From assembly GCF_026343115.1 (NCBI RefSeq), contig NZ_JAPEMC010000009.1, positions 1 through 33,631 on the forward strand: a stretch of 33,631 nucleotides of DNA, written 5' to 3'. Positions 16,800 through 26,537 of this stretch are shown here, in pieces. The notes beneath the pieces were generated by a model. That model did no database searches. It saw only the letters and a list, made by a program, of their open reading frames with translations, and was not told where the DNA came from. The stretch's first letter is position 1. Each line of letters starts with the position of its first letter. The position numbers were made by a program, and so were the translations under genes. The DNA is from Streptomyces sp. NBC_00102 (GTDB lineage Bacteria > Actinomycetota > Actinomycetes > Streptomycetales > Streptomycetaceae).

Positions 16800-17996
16800 A
16801 TGAGGTTCCTCCACACATCCGACTGGCACCTGGGCCGACGATTCCATTCAGAAGACCTGGTACCCGCGCAGCGCGTTTTCCTCGACTATTTGGTCGACAC
16901 CGCACGCACCGAGAACGTCGACGCCGTCCTGGTAGCCGGAGACATCTACGACCGGGCCATCCCCAGCCTCGACGCTGTACGCCTGTTCAATCACGCTCTG
17001 CACCAGCTCGCGGACCTGAACGTACCGATCATCATGATCAGCGGAAACCACGACTCCGCCCATCGCCTCGGCGTCGCCTCCGGCCTCCTGGCCCGCACCG
17101 GAATCCACCTGCGCACCGACCCCGCCACCTGCCACACCCCTGTCATTCTCGAAGACACCCACGGCCCCGTCACCGTCTACGGCACCCCCTACCTCGAGCC
17201 CTCGATGGCCCGCGCCCCGCTGGAAGCAGAAGCCGCCTCCCACCGCGCCGTACTGACCGCAGCCCTGGACCGCATCCGCACCGACCTCGCCACCCACCAG
17301 CCCGCCAACACCCGCTGTGTGGTCCTCGCCCACGCCTTCGTCACCCCCGGCACCGGACAGCCCGAAGAACGCGACAAAACCAAGGAGTCCACCAGCGAAC
17401 GCGACATCACCGTCGGCGGCATCGCCCACGTAGGCGCCGACCTCTTCCACGGCATCGACTACGTCGCCCTCGGCCACCTCCACGGCGCCCACCACATCAC
17501 CGACCGCATCCACTACAGCGGCTCCCCCCTGGCCTACTCCTTCTCCGAAGCCCGCCACACCAAAACGATCACGCTCGTCGACCTCACCCCTGGGGAAGCC
17601 CCCACCCTCACCCTCCGGCCCTGCCCCGTCCCACGCCGCCTGGAACGTGTCACCGGCTTCATCGACGACCTCCTGACCAACCCCGCCCACGAGCCGTTGA
17701 CGGACGCCTGGCTCGAGGTCACCCTCACCGACACCGCCCTGCCCTTCGAAGCCATGGCCCGCCTGCGCCGCCGCTTCCCTCACACTGCCGAACTCAAGCA
17801 CCGCCCCGCACACATCCCCGCACAGGCCACAAACACCACCTACAGCGAACGTATCCGCGGCCGCAGCGACCTCGACATCACCACCGACTTCATCCACAGC
17901 ATGCGCGGCACCGACCCCACCCCGGACGAACACGCCCTGCTCCAGCAAGCCGTCGAAGCCTCCCGCATGAACGAACAGCAGAAGGAAACCGTCTGA
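16800..17996 (+). CDS. sbcD: SbcD, Mre11-family exonuclease subunit
   Basis: A 398-aa protein with the full set of Mre11/SbcD phosphoesterase motifs: SDWHLGRRF near the start, AGDIYDR, SGNHDSAHRLG, the HAF motif, and YVALGHLHGAH. The C-terminal capping region is present. With SbcC it forms an ATP-dependent nuclease that opens DNA hairpins and clears protein-blocked ends. The start is ATG 16800 with GAGG nine bases upstream. It is followed after one base by sbcC, so the two are coupled. Most actinomycetes carry a core-genome sbcCD; this one sits among mobile and defence genes and could be an additional accessory copy (inference). Confidence 0.95.
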   Translation: MRFLHTSDWHLGRRFHSEDLVPAQRVFLDYLVDTARTENVDAVLVAGDIYDRAIPSLDAVRLFNHALHQLADLNVPIIMISGNHDSAHRLGVASGLLARTGIHLRTDPATCHTPVILEDTHGPVTVYGTPYLEPSMARAPLEAEAASHRAVLTAALDRIRTDLATHQPANTRCVVLAHAFVTPGTGQPEERDKTKESTSERDITVGGIAHVGADLFHGIDYVALGHLHGAHHITDRIHYSGSPLAYSFSEARHTKTITLVDLTPGEAPTLTLRPCPVPRRLERVTGFIDDLLTNPAHEPLTDAWLEVTLTDTALPFEAMARLRRRFPHTAELKHRPAHIPAQATNTTYSERIRGRSDLDITTDFIHSMRGTDPTPDEHALLQQAVEASRMNEQQKETV

Positions 17997-17997
17997 C

Positions 17998-20900
17998 ATG
18001 CGCCTGCACACCCTGCACCTGCAGGCATTCGGCCCCTTCGCACGCACCCACACCATCGACTTCGACACCCTGTCCGCCGACGGCCTCTTCCTCCTCCACG
18101 GAGACACCGGCGCCGGGAAAAGCACCGTCTTCGCCGCCATCTGCTACGCCCTCTACGGCAAACCCCCCGGCGACCGCGACCTGCTGCTGCGCAGCCACCA
18201 CGCCCCCGCAGACCTCCTGACCGAAGTCACCCTGGACGTCACCCTCGCAGGCCGCCGCCTGCGCATCCGTCGCATCCCCACCCAGATGCGACCCAAGCGA
18301 TCCGGCACAGGCGAGACCCCCCAAAAGCCCGAGACCTACCTCAGCGAGTGGACCACCGACACCACCGGCCAGGGCCACTGGGAAGCAGCCAGCAAATCCC
18401 ACCAGGAAGCCTCCGCCGAGATCACCGACTTGCTGGGCATGAGCCGCGACCAGTTCTGCCAGGTCGTCCTGCTGCCCCAGAACGAATTCACCAAATTCCT
18501 CCACGCCGACGCCCACGGCCGGCGCGAACTCCTCGGGAAACTCTTCCGCACCCACCGCTTCTCTTTCATCGAACGCTGGCTCAACGACCACAGCCGCACC
18601 ACCGAGAAAAACCGCGACACCGCCCGCGCCGACGTCCTTCGCCTGGCCGAACGCATCCACCAGGCCGCCGGAAACGACCTCTCGACCGAACACACCGCAC
18701 CCACCCCCGAAGACCCCCACACCCTCACCGAGCCCGCACAGACCTGGGCCCAGGACCTCCTGCACACCAGCCACACCCACCACGACACAACACTCCAAGC
18801 AGCCGCAACAGCCAAAGTCCACCTGACCAAACAGCAGACCCTCGAAGCCGCAGCACGCGAACTCCACCAGCAACAAGCCAGCCACACAGACGCCCGGCGA
18901 CAGCTCGACCTGCTGCAGGAACAAAAACCACACCAGGACACCCTCCTGCAGCGCCGCGACCAGGCTCGCCGCGCCCAGCAGGCAGCCCCCCAGCTACATG
19001 CCGCCGAGACCGCAGCAGGCGACTACGCCGACGCCCAGCGCGCCGAACACAGCGCCCGCAAGCTCCTGCTGCCCCAGCACGCGGACCTGGACACCGACCA
19101 GCTGGAAGCCATCGAGCACACCACCCGGGACGAAGCCGCCGTCCTTACCACACTCATCCCCGAAGAAGACACCGTCCACCGGCTGACCACCCAGCTGGAG
19201 CGCATCGACGCCGAACGGCAGGACTTCGCCACCCAGCAACGAACCTCCCAGGACTGGCTCGACGCGGAGTCCGACAAGCGCCACAACCTCGAGACACGAC
19301 GCGAAACCGCCCGCCAGGCCGAACAAGAAAGCCGCCGTCACCACGACGCCCTGGACAGCCTCAACACACGTATCGAGGCCGCCAAGCGCCGTGACACTCA
19401 CCTTGCGAAAGTCGCCAAGGCCGAACAGCGCCTGACAGACGCACAACAGACCGCCACCTCCTCCGGCCACGCCTACCTCGACATCCGCCGCCGGCGCACC
19501 GAAGGCATGGCCGCCGAACTCGCCGCCACCCTCACCGACGGCGCTCCCTGCCCGGTCTGCGGATCCTGCACCCACCCGGCCCCCGCCTCCGCCCAGGACG
19601 GGCAGCCCACACGCCAGGACGAACAGGACGCCGAAGCCGCCCACCAGCAGGCCAACGCCACTCGGGACGCCGCCGCAGTCGCCCTGCACGACCTGCGAGA
19701 ACAGGCAGCCACCGCGACCGGTGAAGCGGGCGACACCTCACTGACCGCCCTGCAGAGCCAGCACACCGCTCTCAACACCGCCCTGGTCGACGCCCTGGCC
19801 CGTGCCGCCGACCAGGGCGCCGTCCAAGAAGAACTCCGCGCACTCGACACCGAGCACACCCACCACACCGGGCAGCACCGCACCGCAACCGCTGGCCTGT
19901 CCGCCCGCGACACCGACTACGACAACCTCACCTTGCAACTCGCCGAGCTGACCACCAAGCTCACCACAGCCCGCGGCACCCACTCCACCGTCGCCGCCCG
20001 CGCCGCCGAACTCACCCGCATCGCCGACCGTCTCAAAGAAGCCGCCCACGCATCCCGCACCCTCGCCGCCGCAGCCCAGACCCTCACCGATCGCACCGAA
20101 CAGGCCGTCCTCGCCGCGAAAGACCAGGGCTTCGACACCCGGGCACTTGCCCAGCAGGCCCTCCTCGGCGATCAAGACCTGCGCGCCATCGAGGCAGAGA
20201 TCACCCAATGGCGCGAGAACTGCGCCGTTCACACCGCGGTCCTAAAAGACCCGGCATTGCAAAAGGCCGCCTTTCAGCCCCCCGCCGACCTTGCCACCGC
20301 CACAGCAGCGCGCGATGCGGCAGACGAGCAGCACGCCGCCGCAGCAGCCGCCGCCAGCGCCGCCCACACCCGCACCCAAGACCTCACCACCCTGGCCGCC
20401 GATCTCGAAACCGCCGTCCAGCGCCTCAAGCCGCTCGAACAGGCCCACAGCACCGCACGCCACCTGGCCGAACTCGTCACCGGAAACTCAACCAGCGCCC
20501 GCGTCCGAATGCAGCTCGAAGCCTACGTCCTGGCCGCCCGCCTCGAAGAAGTCGTCACCGCTGCCAACACCCGCCTGAGCATCATGTCCGAAGGCCGCTA
20601 TACCCTCGCCCACTCCGACGACCAAGCCGCCCGCGGCGCCCGCTCCGGCCTCGGCCTGGAGATCACCGACTCCTGGACCGGCCGCCCCCGCAAAACCGAC
20701 ACCCTCTCCGGCGGTGAGTCCTTCTTCGCCTCCCTCTCCCTGGCCCTCGGACTGGCCGACGTCGTCACCCACGAAGCCGGCGGCAACCCCCTGGACACCC
20801 TCTTCATCGACGAAGGCTTCGGCACCCTCGACGAAGACACCCTCCACAAAGTCCTCGACGTCCTCGACTCCCTGCGCGCCCACGACCGCACCGTCGGCGT

Positions 20901-21006
20901 CATCAGCCACATCCCCGAACTACGCCGCCGCATCCCGCACCGACTCCACGTCCGCAAGAACCCCACCGGCTCCACCCTCGCCCACCTGACCGAAGCAGCC
21001 GAATAG
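17998..21006 (+). CDS. sbcC: SbcC, Rad50-like SMC ATPase subunit
   Basis: A 1002-aa protein with Walker A G35-D-T-G-A-G-K41-S at the N-terminus and a Q-loop region (CQVVLLPQNEFTKFL). Two long coiled-coil arms flank the zinc hook C518-P-V-C521 in the middle. The signature LSGGESFFASLSLALGLADV and Walker B TLFIDEGFGTLDED are near the C-terminus, followed by VISHIPELRRRIP. Length and order are those of complete SbcC. It binds SbcD and dimerises through the hook; the complex processes hairpins, palindromes and DNA ends. Nearby hairpin-rich DNA (33291-33617) is a natural substrate class, but a functional link is speculation. The helicase starts 80 bases after the stop. Confidence 0.95.
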   Translation: MRLHTLHLQAFGPFARTHTIDFDTLSADGLFLLHGDTGAGKSTVFAAICYALYGKPPGDRDLLLRSHHAPADLLTEVTLDVTLAGRRLRIRRIPTQMRPKRSGTGETPQKPETYLSEWTTDTTGQGHWEAASKSHQEASAEITDLLGMSRDQFCQVVLLPQNEFTKFLHADAHGRRELLGKLFRTHRFSFIERWLNDHSRTTEKNRDTARADVLRLAERIHQAAGNDLSTEHTAPTPEDPHTLTEPAQTWAQDLLHTSHTHHDTTLQAAATAKVHLTKQQTLEAAARELHQQQASHTDARRQLDLLQEQKPHQDTLLQRRDQARRAQQAAPQLHAAETAAGDYADAQRAEHSARKLLLPQHADLDTDQLEAIEHTTRDEAAVLTTLIPEEDTVHRLTTQLERIDAERQDFATQQRTSQDWLDAESDKRHNLETRRETARQAEQESRRHHDALDSLNTRIEAAKRRDTHLAKVAKAEQRLTDAQQTATSSGHAYLDIRRRRTEGMAAELAATLTDGAPCPVCGSCTHPAPASAQDGQPTRQDEQDAEAAHQQANATRDAAAVALHDLREQAATATGEAGDTSLTALQSQHTALNTALVDALARAADQGAVQEELRALDTEHTHHTGQHRTATAGLSARDTDYDNLTLQLAELTTKLTTARGTHSTVAARAAELTRIADRLKEAAHASRTLAAAAQTLTDRTEQAVLAAKDQGFDTRALAQQALLGDQDLRAIEAEITQWRENCAVHTAVLKDPALQKAAFQPPADLATATAARDAADEQHAAAAAAASAAHTRTQDLTTLAADLETAVQRLKPLEQAHSTARHLAELVTGNSTSARVRMQLEAYVLAARLEEVVTAANTRLSIMSEGRYTLAHSDDQAARGARSGLGLEITDSWTGRPRKTDTLSGGESFFASLSLALGLADVVTHEAGGNPLDTLFIDEGFGTLDEDTLHKVLDVLDSLRAHDRTVGVISHIPELRRRIPHRLHVRKNPTGSTLAHLTEAAE

Positions 21007-21086
21007 CCTGACACCCACAGAGCAGAGAGCCCAGGGAACCCGTCCCCTCTGCAACGCCTGGCCGACCCAGTTGGAGCGGTACCCCC

Positions 21087-23414
21087 ATGCCAGAGATCGC
21101 GCTGCGTCCGCACCAGCAGGAAGCCGTCACTGCCGCCGTCAAAGCACTGCACACCCGCTCCCGGGCCACCGTGGTCGCGGCCTGCGGTACAGGCAAAACC
21201 CTCATCGCCGCCCGCACCACAGCCCGCCTGGCTCCACACGGCAGGACTCTGGTCCTGCTGCCGACCCTGGACCTGCTGTCCCAGACGGCCCGCTCCTGGA
21301 ACACAGCGGGCCGTAAAGGAAGGGCGGTCGCCGTCTGCTCGGCACGACAGGCCACCGACCACACCCCGGCAGGCAACCTGCCCATGACCACCAGCCCCGC
21401 CGAACTCACCGCCCTCACCACCGGCCAAGAGGGGGAGCCGGTGACCGTCTACGCCACATACGCCTCCCTGCCCGCCATCGTCACCGCCCACCAGGCCCAC
21501 GGCCTACCCGCCTGGGCCCTGGTGGTCGTCGACGAGGCCCACCGCACTGCTGGCCGTCTCGGCAAAGCCTGGGCAGCCGTCCACCACGACGACCAGATCC
21601 CTGCCCACCACCGTCTCTACCTCACCGCCACCCCCCGCATCTGGGACGCCGACGCAGACGCCGACCAGAACGGAACAGCCGAGACCGTCGCGTCCATGGA
21701 CGACGAGTCCCTCTTCGGCCCTGTCGCCTACCGCCTCACGCTCTCCGACGCCATCGACCTCGGACTGCTCGCCGACTACCAGATCCTCGTCCCCGTCATC
21801 GAAGACACCACCCTGCGCGACTGGCTCGCCACCGGCCCCGGCGCCGGCGTCGACGGTCTACGCCTGGCCGGCCGCCAGGTCGCCGTCCTCAAAGCCATCC
21901 ACGACCACAAACTGCGCCGCGTCCTGACCTTCCACCACCGCGTCCAAGACGCTCGCGCCTTCGCCACCACGCTCCCCGACACTGCCGCCGCCCTCCCCAC
22001 CGACCTGCAGCCCGACGGCCTGTGGTCACAGTGGATCAGCGGCACCCACCCACCCCGCGTCCGCCGCCGCATCCTTCTCGACTTTGCCGCCCACACCCAC
22101 CCCGAACAACCCGCCGTCCTCGCCAACGCCCGCGTCCTTGGCGAAGGAATCGACGTCCCCTCCATCGACGCCGTCGTCTTTGCCGACCCCAAGAACAGCC
22201 CCGTCGATACCGTCCAGGCCGTCGGCCGCGCACTTCGCCAGCAACCCGGAGCCGGGAAGAAAGCCACCCTGATCGTCCCCGTCTACCTAACCCCCGACGA
22301 AGACCCCGACGATCTTCTTAGCGCCGACGCCTACACCCCCCTGTGGCGCACCATCCAGGCTCTCCGCGCCCACGACAGCCGCCTCGAGGCTCGCCTCGCC
22401 GACCCCCGTACCCACCGCCCCACCCTCACCGGCGAACCCGGCCACTGGCTCCACTTCGAGCGCCCCACAGGGGCCGACGAAGTCGCCCTTGCCCTCACTC
22501 TGCGCGTCCTCAAACCCAAAAGCGCCGAATGGCGCCGCGGCCTGGCCGCCGCCCGCCGCTACCACCGCACCCACCACCACCTCGACATCCCCCAGACATA
22601 CGAGGACCCCGTCGGCTATCCACTCGGCCGATGGCTCACCTGGCAACGCCACCTCCACACTCAAACCGCTCTCGACACCACCCGCACCCACGCCCTCGAA
22701 CAACTCGGCATCATCTGGAACCCCCGCCAACAAGCCTGGGACCGCGGCTTCACCCACGCAGCTGCCTACGCCACCACCCACGGACACCTCGCCGCCCCCG
22801 TCGACCACCACGACCCCGAAACCGGCTTCGCCCTCGGCCGCTGGCTCGCCACCCAACGCAAACGAGCCGACCAGCTCACCCCCGCCCGCACCCAGGCCCT
22901 AGCGGACCTCGACCCGCACTGGAACCCGCCTTGGCCCTTGACCTGGCAACGCAATTACCACACCGCAAAACGCCACCACGAGGCCGGCCACGCGCTCACC
23001 ACCATCCCCCGCACCTTCGCGACCGACAACGGTATCCGTCTGGGGCAATGGCTCCACACCCAACACCACAAGCCACCCACCCATCCAGACCAGATCAACC
23101 TCCTGACCACCCTGGGCCTGCACACCGCCAGTGCACCCGCCGTCTCAACGGGTCCGATCACGCCGTCCACGCGGGAGCGGAACTTCCAACGCGGACTCGA
23201 CGCAGCGCAGTCGTTCCGGGAACGCAAAGGCCATCTCGACGTGCCACAGCGCCATGTCGAAGACCTGCCCGACGGCACAGTGGTGCGTCTGGGGCTATGG
23301 CTCACTAACACCCGACGTCGATGGCACAGCCTGCCCCCTGAACGCCGCAAAGCACTTGCCAGCATGGGGATTCAGCCCCCGTGCCCGCCTGCCGAGCCCC
23401 AAAAACGAGGTTGA
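21087..23414 (+). CDS. DEAD/DEAH-box helicase with four Helicase-Associated repeats
   Basis: A 775-aa superfamily 2 helicase. It opens with a Q-like motif (LRPHQQEAV), Walker A A32-C-G-T-G-K37-T, motif II D149-E-A-H152, motif III TATPR, and a second RecA fold ending in GEGIDVPSIDAVVFADP and QAVGRALRQQPG. The C-terminal third is four tandem Helicase-Associated (HA, about 68 aa) repeats starting near W482, W551, W620 and F700. Each follows the pattern W..G...A..Y...HG.L..P.......LG.WL..QR. HA repeats are common in Streptomyces accessory helicases and probably bind nucleic acid. A Shine-Dalgarno GGAG precedes ATG 21087. It lies downstream of sbcDC in the same direction, so co-expression is plausible. 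Confidence 0.9.
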   Translation: MPEIALRPHQQEAVTAAVKALHTRSRATVVAACGTGKTLIAARTTARLAPHGRTLVLLPTLDLLSQTARSWNTAGRKGRAVAVCSARQATDHTPAGNLPMTTSPAELTALTTGQEGEPVTVYATYASLPAIVTAHQAHGLPAWALVVVDEAHRTAGRLGKAWAAVHHDDQIPAHHRLYLTATPRIWDADADADQNGTAETVASMDDESLFGPVAYRLTLSDAIDLGLLADYQILVPVIEDTTLRDWLATGPGAGVDGLRLAGRQVAVLKAIHDHKLRRVLTFHHRVQDARAFATTLPDTAAALPTDLQPDGLWSQWISGTHPPRVRRRILLDFAAHTHPEQPAVLANARVLGEGIDVPSIDAVVFADPKNSPVDTVQAVGRALRQQPGAGKKATLIVPVYLTPDEDPDDLLSADAYTPLWRTIQALRAHDSRLEARLADPRTHRPTLTGEPGHWLHFERPTGADEVALALTLRVLKPKSAEWRRGLAAARRYHRTHHHLDIPQTYEDPVGYPLGRWLTWQRHLHTQTALDTTRTHALEQLGIIWNPRQQAWDRGFTHAAAYATTHGHLAAPVDHHDPETGFALGRWLATQRKRADQLTPARTQALADLDPHWNPPWPLTWQRNYHTAKRHHEAGHALTTIPRTFATDNGIRLGQWLHTQHHKPPTHPDQINLLTTLGLHTASAPAVSTGPITPSTRERNFQRGLDAAQSFRERKGHLDVPQRHVEDLPDGTVVRLGLWLTNTRRRWHSLPPERRKALASMGIQPPCPPAEPQKRG

Positions 23415-23707
23415 CGCTACGTGCGGACACCGCCTCACAGCCGAGAGGCGAGTCCGGAAGTATGGTGCGGCTCTGACCCACCCACACCTCGCGCAGATAG
23501 GCCAGCAGTCAAACGCCAGTGCGCCACACTTTCAGGAGCCGCCCCGGCCCGAGATCTCCACCAACGCCGTGTTCCATCCACGCCAGAGCCGCCAATGTCA
23601 CACCTGCCCCCTATCGTTCCGAGAATGATGCACAGCGCCGCCTCCAGAGCCCGACGCACACGCTGCGGCCAGGAAACGAGCCCTGAATACCGAGGCGGAA
23701 ACCGACG

Positions 23708-25648
23708 ATGACCCTCTGTGACTTCGAGGGCTGCGGGCGACCCTCACGCGCCAAGTTCGGAGGCCTGTGCGCCGGTCACTACACACAGCGCAACATGGGC
23801 CAGCCGCTGCGGCCCTTGCGCCACGTACGCAGACCTGAAGCGGCCAAGCCTCCCTGCTCCTTCAGTACCTGCTCGAACCTCAGCCGTGCTCAGGGCCTCT
23901 GCGGCGGCCACTACGCCCAAGCCAGAGCCGGTAAACCGCTGACCCCGCTCAGAACCCGGCGCCCTAACGGACCGGCTCCCTCCCAGTGCGACGTCGACAA
24001 CTGCACCCGGCCTCACCATGCCGGCGGCTTGTGCCGCCCCCATCACAGACAACGCGCCAACGGGGAAGACCTCCAAGTGCCCTCCCCTGACAGTCCGGTG
24101 TGCCGCTTCCCCACCTGCACACAGAAGGCCGTTGCCCGCGGACTGTGCAACGGGCACTACATGCAAGAAGCAACCGGAAGGCCCCTGGCGCCACTGCGCG
24201 AGCGAACGGTGAACAACCCGGCCACGTGCACATTCACCGACTGCGACCGGCCGTATTACGCGAAACTGCTGTGCCGCTCGCATTACACCCAGCAATGGCG
24301 CAACGAACCTCTGCGACCGCTGCTCCTGGACGACAGACCCGAGCACGAGCGTCCCGAGCACTGCACATTCCCAGCCTGCCAACGCCCATGCAAGGGACGC
24401 AGCGGACTGTGCAACGGGCACTACACACAACGCCAGCGCGGACAAGACCTCCGCCCTCTGGGCACCTTCACACCCGCCGGCACTCGACGAGACCCCTGCG
24501 CCTTCCCCGGATGTGACAAACCATCCAAGACCCAGCAATGGTGCACCGGCCACTACACCCAGGCACTACGCGGCCAGGAAATGCGCCCGCTGCGCGTCAA
24601 GCAAGCTGAAAGCCCGTGCGGTTTCGAGGGATGCTCCCGACATGCGCGAACCGCTGGCCTGTGCGGCGCCCATTACTCGCAAGGCCGAAGGGGCCCCATG
24701 AGACCCCTGCCGGTGCAACCGTCCACCCAGTGCAGTTTCGAGGTGTGCGACCTTCCGGCCGAGGCCCGAGGGCTCTGCTCGGCTCACTACAGCCAGGACC
24801 GCGCGGGCCGACCCCTGACCGCCTTGAAGAAACCCGCAGACCGAAACTGCTCCTACCCGGGCTGCAACAAGCACGCCACCACCCGAGGCTGGTGCCCGGG
24901 CCACTACACCCAGCACCGCCAGGGACGCGACATGCGCCCTCTCCACATCCCCGGTCAACTCTGCACCTTCGAAGGCTGCAACAAGCCCCAGGACACGCGC
25001 GGATGGTGCAGGGCGCACTACACACAATCCCAGAGAGGCGATGAACTGAAGCCGCTGCAGGAGCCCAAGATCGCTTGCACCTTCGAAGGATGCGACAGAC
25101 CACACCTAGCCCAGGGGCTGTGCCGCGCCCACTACACGCAACGCCGCAAAGGACGTGACCTGCAGCCTGTCCGCAGCGTCCGTGATCCCCAGTACCTTGC
25201 CCAACTGCGGGAACAGGGCACCAGCGAATGCAGAGCCTGCGCCAGAATCCTTCCGGTCGAAGCATTCAAAGTGCGTGGAGACGGCCTACCACAGCCGTAC
25301 TGCCCCTCCTGCGCATCCCTGCGGAGTCAGTCGAAAAAGTTCAACGTCACCGTTGAGTTCCTTACTCAACTTGCCCAGGCACAGGACGAGGCCTGTGCCA
25401 TCTGCCGTATCCCCAAGGGACAGACTGCGTGGCACTTGGACCATGATCACCGCTGCTGTCCTGGTCAGGAGAAATGCGGTAGCTGCGTCCGCGGCCTGCT
25501 CTGCCATGCGTGCAACACCCGGGGGCTTGCTTGGTACGAACAACTCCCCGACCACCTGCGCACGTTCAAACTCCTCGATGACTACCTGGATAAACCGCCA
25601 GCCAAGGTACTGCAGAGCACCAGGAGTCGACCCCGAGGGGAACTCTGA
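23708..25648 (+). CDS. Twelve-repeat CCCH zinc-finger protein with C-terminal endonuclease VII-type domain
   Basis: A 646-aa protein. Residues about 4-490 consist of twelve tandem units of 36-48 residues, each C-x4-C-x8-10-C-x2-H followed by a Tyr/His-x-Gln stretch, a Gly and a (L/M)xPL tail. Example: CTFEGCDRPHLAQGLCRAHY in unit 12 at C457. All twelve keep the three Cys and one His, so each should bind one zinc. After a separate CxxC...CPSC ribbon (about 510-540) comes a recombination-endonuclease-VII-like HNH domain: C563-A-I-C566, D578-H-D-H581, and VRGLLCHACNTRG with C599 and C602. Such nucleases cleave branched DNA. The repeat array is probably a modular DNA- or RNA-binding arm. ATG 23708 follows GAGGCGGAAA. 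The 293-base gap before it holds no evident gene. Confidence 0.85.
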   Translation: MTLCDFEGCGRPSRAKFGGLCAGHYTQRNMGQPLRPLRHVRRPEAAKPPCSFSTCSNLSRAQGLCGGHYAQARAGKPLTPLRTRRPNGPAPSQCDVDNCTRPHHAGGLCRPHHRQRANGEDLQVPSPDSPVCRFPTCTQKAVARGLCNGHYMQEATGRPLAPLRERTVNNPATCTFTDCDRPYYAKLLCRSHYTQQWRNEPLRPLLLDDRPEHERPEHCTFPACQRPCKGRSGLCNGHYTQRQRGQDLRPLGTFTPAGTRRDPCAFPGCDKPSKTQQWCTGHYTQALRGQEMRPLRVKQAESPCGFEGCSRHARTAGLCGAHYSQGRRGPMRPLPVQPSTQCSFEVCDLPAEARGLCSAHYSQDRAGRPLTALKKPADRNCSYPGCNKHATTRGWCPGHYTQHRQGRDMRPLHIPGQLCTFEGCNKPQDTRGWCRAHYTQSQRGDELKPLQEPKIACTFEGCDRPHLAQGLCRAHYTQRRKGRDLQPVRSVRDPQYLAQLREQGTSECRACARILPVEAFKVRGDGLPQPYCPSCASLRSQSKKFNVTVEFLTQLAQAQDEACAICRIPKGQTAWHLDHDHRCCPGQEKCGSCVRGLLCHACNTRGLAWYEQLPDHLRTFKLLDDYLDKPPAKVLQSTRSRPRGEL

Positions 25649-26090
25649 CTGACTCAAGGAGGTCTGGTGGGTCCCTTGCCGGCGGGCGGGAACCATGTGA
25701 AGGACCCGCGGATGACCGCCGGCCTTCGGGCAGCGTCCCCCGACATCGCCCAGCGCTCAGGTTGGTGCTTTGCGCTCTCCGCTTTCGCGGTGGCCCTTGA
25801 TTGTGGACGAGCATGAGGCCGGCCGGACGCGGGCACAGCTCGCGTGCTTCAAGACGACCACTGCCAGTGCTCGCCCAAATCGAAGGTGCCATAGGGCGCC
25901 TACGTCTTGATATCGAAGGTAGACAAGGGGTTCTGTCGCGTAATTTCAGGAATCAACTCCGCTCCCGGCCGGCGGCAGCGATCTTGCGGAGCCAGCGGAT
26001 GAGGAGGCAACAGGCCCACGACGACGGGATCGTCAGTCCCGGTAGACCAGGCGATCAGGCTGACAAGGAGGAGCGAGAAACCGCCGAGGG
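25649..26090. other. Gap with degenerate remnants
   Basis: No intact gene. It contains one copy of an imperfect direct repeat (25749-25836) and, on its right side, sequence leading into the broken IS256 transposase. A long-range pairing GGGTCC (25669-25674) with GGACCC (25702-25707) lies just after the zinc-repeat gene and might act as a terminator, but it is weak. Confidence 0.4.
25749..25836. repeat. Imperfect direct repeat, copy A
   Basis: The blocks CCCAGCGCTCAG (25749-25760), GCTTTCGCGGTGG (25781-25793) and CGGACGCGGGCAC (25824-25836) recur in the same order at 32080-32173. The last two blocks are 30 bases apart in both copies and the 30 bases between are also similar. On the minus strand both copies keep one open frame with shared residues (TAKA...ERW.M), and the copies differ by a 6-base indel. 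They may therefore be two remnants of related coding sequence. Confidence 0.6.
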
Positions 26091-26537
26091 CGTGGCCACG
26101 CTGACCGCACTGCTTGCCCATGCCCTCGCCCCATCGGGTTCGGCCTGGAGGCGGAAGTCAACCAGTAGTACATAGCCGAGTTGGCGGCGGAGACGGACGG
26201 GCGCGGGCATCGCCTGGTGGTCCGCAACGGCCGCCACCGGCCCCGGACGGTGGCGACCGCGGACGGCCCGGTGGAGGTGACTGCGCCGCGGGTGAACGAC
26301 CGCCGCGTCGATGAGGCTACCGGCGAACGGAAGCGGTTCTCCTCGAAGATTCTGGCGCCGTGGTGCCGCAGGTCACCCAAGGTTTCCGAGGTCCTGCCGC
26401 TGCTCTACCTCCACGGTCTGTCCTCGGGGGACTCCGTGCCGGCGTTGGAACAGTTCCTCGGCTCGGCCGCCGGGCTGTCGCCGGCAACCGTGACCCGGCT
26501 GACAAAGCAGTGGGGCGACGACCACACAGTCGTGCGT
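26091..26537 (+). pseudogene. IS256-family (Mutator-type) transposase fragment
   Basis: Residues typical of the N-terminal half of IS256-group transposases are visible: LTALLAHALAPSG, then after a one-base frameshift GFGLEAEVNQ, a TAG at 26166-26168, and then YIAELAAETDGRGHRLVVRN, APRVNDRRVD, and LSPATVTRLTKQWGDDHT. The DDE catalytic part is missing; the similarity ends abruptly near 26537, where unrelated TPR-protein sequence begins in the same frame. With a frameshift, a nonsense codon and a truncation this copy is dead. No terminal inverted repeat was found. Confidence 0.8.

Noticed and set aside
16848..21500. Long open frames opposite sbcD and sbcC
   Set aside because: They are Gly/Val-rich or Arg-rich mirror frames caused by the strong GC bias at third codon positions, with no domain signature.
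14696..23414. Gabija system (OLD-like GajA plus GajB helicase)
   Set aside because: The only helicase nearby is a DEAH protein with HA repeats 4.5 kb away behind sbcDC. It is not an adjacent UvrD-type GajB.
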